Positions 57,370 to 60,069 of a stretch of DNA of 60,069 bases are shown piece after piece. Below the pieces are notes generated by a model that saw only the letters and a program-made list of their open reading frames with translations, made no database searches and had not been told where the DNA came from. A program made the translations under genes and the position numbers. Within the stretch, counting starts at the first letter, position 1, and each line of letters begins with the position of its first letter. The DNA is taken from NCBI RefSeq assembly GCF_016583835.1, contig NZ_NRRW01000021.1:1-60069 (forward strand). The letters run 5' to 3'. This DNA is from Thiococcus pfennigii (GTDB lineage Bacteria; Pseudomonadota; Gammaproteobacteria; Chromatiales; Chromatiaceae).

Positions 57370-57918
57370 ATGGACCTGCACCGCGTATCCCGGGGGCGTG
57401 ACGTCCCCAACGAGATCAACGTCATCATCGAGATCCCCTCGCACGCCGAGCCCGTCAAGTACGAAATGGACAAGGAGACCGGCGCCATGTTCGTCGACCG
57501 CTTCATGTCGACGGCGATGCACTACCCCTGCAACTACGGCTATGTCCCGCACACCCTGTCGCCGGACGGCGATCCGGTCGACGTGATGGTGGTCACGCCC
57601 TATCCGCTGATCCCCGGTTCCGTCATTCGGTGCCGTCCGGTCGGCGTGCTGAAGATGACCGACGAGTCCGGCGACGATGCCAAGATCCTCGCGCTGCCGA
57701 TCGACAAGCTCTTCAAGGGCTACCGCGAGATCGAGAGCTTCCGCGACATGCCCACGCACCTGCTCGATCAGATCGCCCACTTCTTCGAACACTACAAGGA
57801 CCTCGACGAGGGCAAATGGGTCCGCGTCATGGGCTGGGGCGGTCGTGACGAGGCGCGCGAGGAGATCATGCGCAGCGTCAAGATGTTCGAGGACGCGCCC
57901 GAGAAGCCGAAGTTCTAG
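57370..57918 (+). CDS. ppa: Soluble inorganic pyrophosphatase
   Basis: A 182-residue family I Mg2+ pyrophosphatase in the cytoplasm. The active-site signature DGDPVDVMV is intact, with [20 protein letters not shown] and [11 protein letters not shown] before it. ATG 57370 gives [20 protein letters not shown], the standard start. It is the third PPi enzyme in a row. Having both soluble and membrane PPases suggests regulated use of PPi energy. Confidence 0.96.
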   Translation: MDLHRVSRGRDVPNEINVIIEIPSHAEPVKYEMDKETGAMFVDRFMSTAMHYPCNYGYVPHTLSPDGDPVDVMVVTPYPLIPGSVIRCRPVGVLKMTDESGDDAKILALPIDKLFKGYREIESFRDMPTHLLDQIAHFFEHYKDLDEGKWVRVMGWGGRDEAREEIMRSVKMFEDAPEKPKF

Positions 57919-57940
57919 ACGCTCGGCAGAGGGTTCGTAG

Positions 57941-58480
57941 ATGAGCGGTCTGACCCATTTCAACGCTGCCGGCGAGGCGCAGATGGTCGATGTCGCCGAC
58001 AAGGCGGCGACGCGGCGGGTCGCGGTCGCCGAGGGCCGCATCCGCATGCGCCCGGAGACCCTGGCCCTGATCCGCGGTGGCGGCCATGCGAAGGGGGATG
58101 TCCTCGGCGTCGCCCGCATCGCCGGCATCATGGCAGCCAAGCGCACCGCCGAGCTGGTCCCGCTCTGCCATCCGCTGGCCCTCTCGCGAGTCGCCATCGA
58201 ATTCGATGCGCAGCCTGACGAGGCGGCCGTGCGCTGCCGCGCGAGCGTCGAGACGCTCGCCCCGACCGGCGTCGAGATGGAGGCCCTGTGCGCGGTCCAG
58301 GTCGCCCTGCTGACGGTCTATGACATGTGCAAGGCGGTCGAGCGGGGGATGGTGATCGACGGGGTGCGCCTGATCGAAAAGCGCGGCGGCCGCTCGGGCG
58401 ACTGGGTGGCCGATCCTGTGCCGGGGCCAGTGCCGGAGCGGGTGCCGGAGCGGGTGCCCGAGGACGTGCCAGCGGGATGA
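57941..58480 (+). CDS. moaC: Cyclic pyranopterin monophosphate synthase MoaC
   Basis: A 179-residue enzyme forming cyclic pyranopterin monophosphate in molybdenum cofactor synthesis. Conserved features: [51 protein letters not shown] and [19 protein letters not shown]. The C-terminus adds a repetitive tail ([20 protein letters not shown]) absent from most MoaC proteins, which are about 160 residues. It starts 22 bases after ppa. Confidence 0.96.
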   Translation: MSGLTHFNAAGEAQMVDVADKAATRRVAVAEGRIRMRPETLALIRGGGHAKGDVLGVARIAGIMAAKRTAELVPLCHPLALSRVAIEFDAQPDEAAVRCRASVETLAPTGVEMEALCAVQVALLTVYDMCKAVERGMVIDGVRLIEKRGGRSGDWVADPVPGPVPERVPERVPEDVPAG

Positions 58481-58514
58481 CCGCGGGACGGCCGAGACCC
58501 GCCCGGTCCGGCGC

Positions 58515-58943
58515 TCAGTCGCGCTGCTCGGGCGGCTCCTTCACCTCGACCGGATCCTCGCCGCCGAAGCGTTCGCTCACGCGCACGACCAGGATCGCGA
58601 GGCTGACCAGCAGGATCGCGCCGCTCTCATAGATCAGATTTTCCGGAGCGATGTTCTTGCCCTGGAGCACGATCAGCCGCGACAGCGCCGTCACGGCGAT
58701 GAACATCGGGAAGGTGAAGGGCACCGCCCGCTTGACGAAGTAGACGTTCGTCATCGCCAGGATCTCGATGAAGATGAACATCAGGAGCAGGTCCTCGAGG
58801 CGGACCTCGCCATGATCGGCGATCCCCCAGATGACCTGGCCGATGCCGACGAGGGTCAGGCCGCCGACGCCGATGAGGACGACCTTCTCGATGTAGCGGA
58901 AGGTGGCGGAGAGCCAGTTGTCGATTTGCGTTTCGCGTGACAT
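58515..58943 (-). CDS. PsiE-family membrane protein
   Basis: A 142-residue protein with about four membrane segments (VVLIGVGGLTLVGIGQVIWG; LLLMFIFIEILAMTNVYFVK; FTFPMFIAVTALSRLIVL; SGAILLVSLAILVVRVSERF), matching the phosphate-starvation-inducible PsiE family. The biochemical function is unknown. ATG 58943 (MSRETQIDNWLSATFRYIEK) is preferred over upstream in-frame codons that add an Arg-rich leader. It is convergent with moaC and divergent from engB. Confidence 0.85.
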   Translation of the reverse strand: MSRETQIDNWLSATFRYIEKVVLIGVGGLTLVGIGQVIWGIADHGEVRLEDLLLMFIFIEILAMTNVYFVKRAVPFTFPMFIAVTALSRLIVLQGKNIAPENLIYESGAILLVSLAILVVRVSERFGGEDPVEVKEPPEQRD

Positions 58944-59050
58944 TCGCGGGAGACTCCTCTGCTCGGGCCGCCGTCGGCGGCGGGTCGAGGCCATGCCTAT
59001 GGGCGCGACCGGCGGAATCAACGTCGCCGGCGAGACTGTGGAATTCGCAG

Positions 59051-59695
59051 ATGAACCCCTTCTATCAAGGTGCCCGCTTCCTGACGGCGGCCGTGCGTCT
59101 GGCCCAGGCGCCGCCCGACAGCGGCCGCGAGGTCGCCTTCGCTGGCCGCTCGAATGCCGGTAAATCGAGTGCGATCAACGCGTTGTGCCACCAGAACGGG
59201 CTTGCGCGCACCAGCAAGACCCCCGGTCGCACACAGCAGTTGATCTTCTTCGCCCTCGATGAGTCACGGCGCCTCGTCGATCTGCCCGGCTACGGCTATG
59301 CCAAGGTGGCGGTGGCCGTGAAGCACCAGTGGCAGGGGCTGATGTCCGGGTACCTGCAGCGGCGCGAGTCGCTCGCCGGGCTCGTGGTCCTGATGGATAT
59401 CCGCCACCCGCTGACCGACTACGATCGCGAGGTCATCGCCTGGGGCGAACGCCGTGGGCTGCGCCTGCTGCTCCTGCTGACGAAGGCCGACAAGCTCAAA
59501 CGCGGTCCGGCGCTTGCCGTGCGCGATCAGGTCGTGCGCGCGATGCGCGGGCACGGCGAGGTCCGGGTCGAGCTCTTTTCGTCGTTGGCGCGCCAGGGCG
59601 TCGAAACGGTGCAGCAGTGCCTCGATGAATGGCTGGAGGTCCCGGCGGGCGGCGACGACGTAGGCCGAGGGTCGTCCCTGCCGGCTCAAAAATAA
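59051..59695 (+). CDS. engB: Ribosome biogenesis GTPase EngB/YihA
   Basis: A 214-residue P-loop GTPase needed for 50S subunit maturation and division. Motifs: G1 GRSNAGKSS, G3 DLPGYGYAKV, G4 LTKADK, G5 SSL. ATG 59051 gives MNPFYQGARFLTAAVRLAQA, typical of the family; longer in-frame starts lie within the psiE-like promoter region. Confidence 0.96.
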   Translation: MNPFYQGARFLTAAVRLAQAPPDSGREVAFAGRSNAGKSSAINALCHQNGLARTSKTPGRTQQLIFFALDESRRLVDLPGYGYAKVAVAVKHQWQGLMSGYLQRRESLAGLVVLMDIRHPLTDYDREVIAWGERRGLRLLLLLTKADKLKRGPALAVRDQVVRAMRGHGEVRVELFSSLARQGVETVQQCLDEWLEVPAGGDDVGRGSSLPAQK

Positions 59696-59807
59696 GATTC
59701 TAATTAATGGATTTACGGCCATGGATTGACGGCGGTCTCCAGCCCGTCCTTGCCCGGCGGCCGTGGTGCCGGCGAGCCGAGCCCAACGGGGCCATGCCGA
59801 TGTGCGC

Positions 59808-59865
59808 CGGGGCCGTAGGTCGGGTTAGCCCCCGGGGCGTAACCCGACGGCCGGCGACGAGGCGC
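59808..59865. repeat. AACCCGAC-family half element near right edge
   Basis: GGCCGTAGGTCGGGTTAGCC, then CCCGGGGCGTAACCCGACGG and CCGGCGACGAGGCG. It is the left half of the element. The rest of 59696-60005 shows no gene. Confidence 0.75.
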
Positions 59866-60005
59866 CCCGCCGAGGCATGTCCGCCCGCGACACCACAGGC
59901 GTGGTCGGGTGATGCCTCGGTGCCGGCCTGGGTGGCGGGGCGTCCGCCGTCGGGGCGAGGCGTCCGTGTCTCGCCCTCGAGCGCCCGATGTGGCTCGTCA
60001 GGCGG

Positions 60006-60069
60006 TCAGTAACCGCTGCCGTAGGGCGGGGTCGGGCCCTGGGGGTGTTCGGGCAGCAGGCCAGGGTGG
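60006..60069 (-). CDS. Possible C-terminus of an unknown protein (partial)
   Basis: The minus strand entering from the right edge reads HPGLLPEHPQGPTPPYGSGY then stop. The Pro/Gly/Tyr-rich tail looks like the end of a real protein rather than noise, but only about 20 residues are visible, so no family can be named. Confidence 0.3.
   Translation of the reverse strand, partial: HPGLLPEHPQGPTPPYGSGY

Noticed and set aside
59707-60012. 101-codon frame after engB
   Set aside because: Runs through a palindromic repeat; no protein character.

Overview
The window is about 60 kb of GC-rich gammaproteobacterial chromosome. It fits an autotrophic sulfur oxidiser of the Chromatiales (Chromatiaceae-like) best. 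Three things support this: the 3' half of an alpha-carboxysome operon, a complete aprMBA set for reverse dissimilatory APS reductase, and a pyrophosphate module (PPi-dependent phosphofructokinase, H+-pumping pyrophosphatase, soluble pyrophosphatase). Housekeeping synteny (recA-recX-alaS-csrA-tRNA-Ser, rplM-rpsI, zapA-6S RNA-ygfA, UPF0149-pepP-ubiH) is typically gammaproteobacterial. No photosynthesis gene lies in the window, so phototrophy cannot be judged.

Layout. 1-4.8 kb: carboxysome genes csoSCA, csoS4A, csoS4B, two csoS1 paralogues, a ferritin-like gene and acRAF, then a LysR regulator (probably CbbR). 5.3-10.4 kb, minus strand: trmO, photolyase, dienelactone hydrolase, an unusual HTH-ferredoxin-reductase fusion and a cupin. 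10.6-17.9 kb, plus strand: pncC, thpR, recA, recX, alaS, lysC, csrA, tRNA-Ser(GCT). 18-25 kb: a phosphoesterase, a sulfotransferase, and a BCCT transporter next to a Na+/H+ antiporter. 25.8-33.4 kb: a SufS-SufE fusion, tRNA-Arg(ACG), a cysteine-rich 4Fe-4S protein, two small unknown genes, a HIT protein, a SlyD-like isomerase and a small unknown gene. 33.7-37.0 kb: aprMBA on the minus strand. 37.2-38.9 kb: a decayed nucleotidyltransferase/HEPN-like pair beside an intact mazEF pair. 39.2-48.2 kb: rplM-rpsI, tRNA-Gln(CTG), a porin, an MgtC/DUF4010 membrane protein, rpiA, ilvA, ygfA, 6S RNA, zapA and a zapB-like gene. 48.3-59.7 kb: UPF0149, pepP, ubiH, a ubiI-like gene, pfp, hppA, ppa, moaC, psiE-like and engB.

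How it fits together. The carboxysome proteins would supply CO2 fixation. AprMBA would oxidise sulfite to APS and feed electrons to the membrane. The PPi enzymes would allow reversible, PPi-conserving glycolysis, with PPi energy recovered as an H+ gradient.

Intergenic DNA is unusually full of dispersed palindromic repeats. I see at least six families: a ~150-160 bp element with 16-bp inverted ends (including a three-copy tandem array at 32.0-32.5 kb), a GGCGGGATGCGC hairpin, a GCCGAGCTGGGGCTCGGC family, a ~110 bp element with 15-bp perfect inverted ends, a 75-bp double hairpin with compensatory changes, and a TACGAAA-ended palindrome. Other notable points are a near-perfect 215-bp identity between the two csoS1 genes, a likely CTG start for recX and a likely internal start in lysC. 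No CRISPR array, prophage, transposase or obviously new defence system was found.
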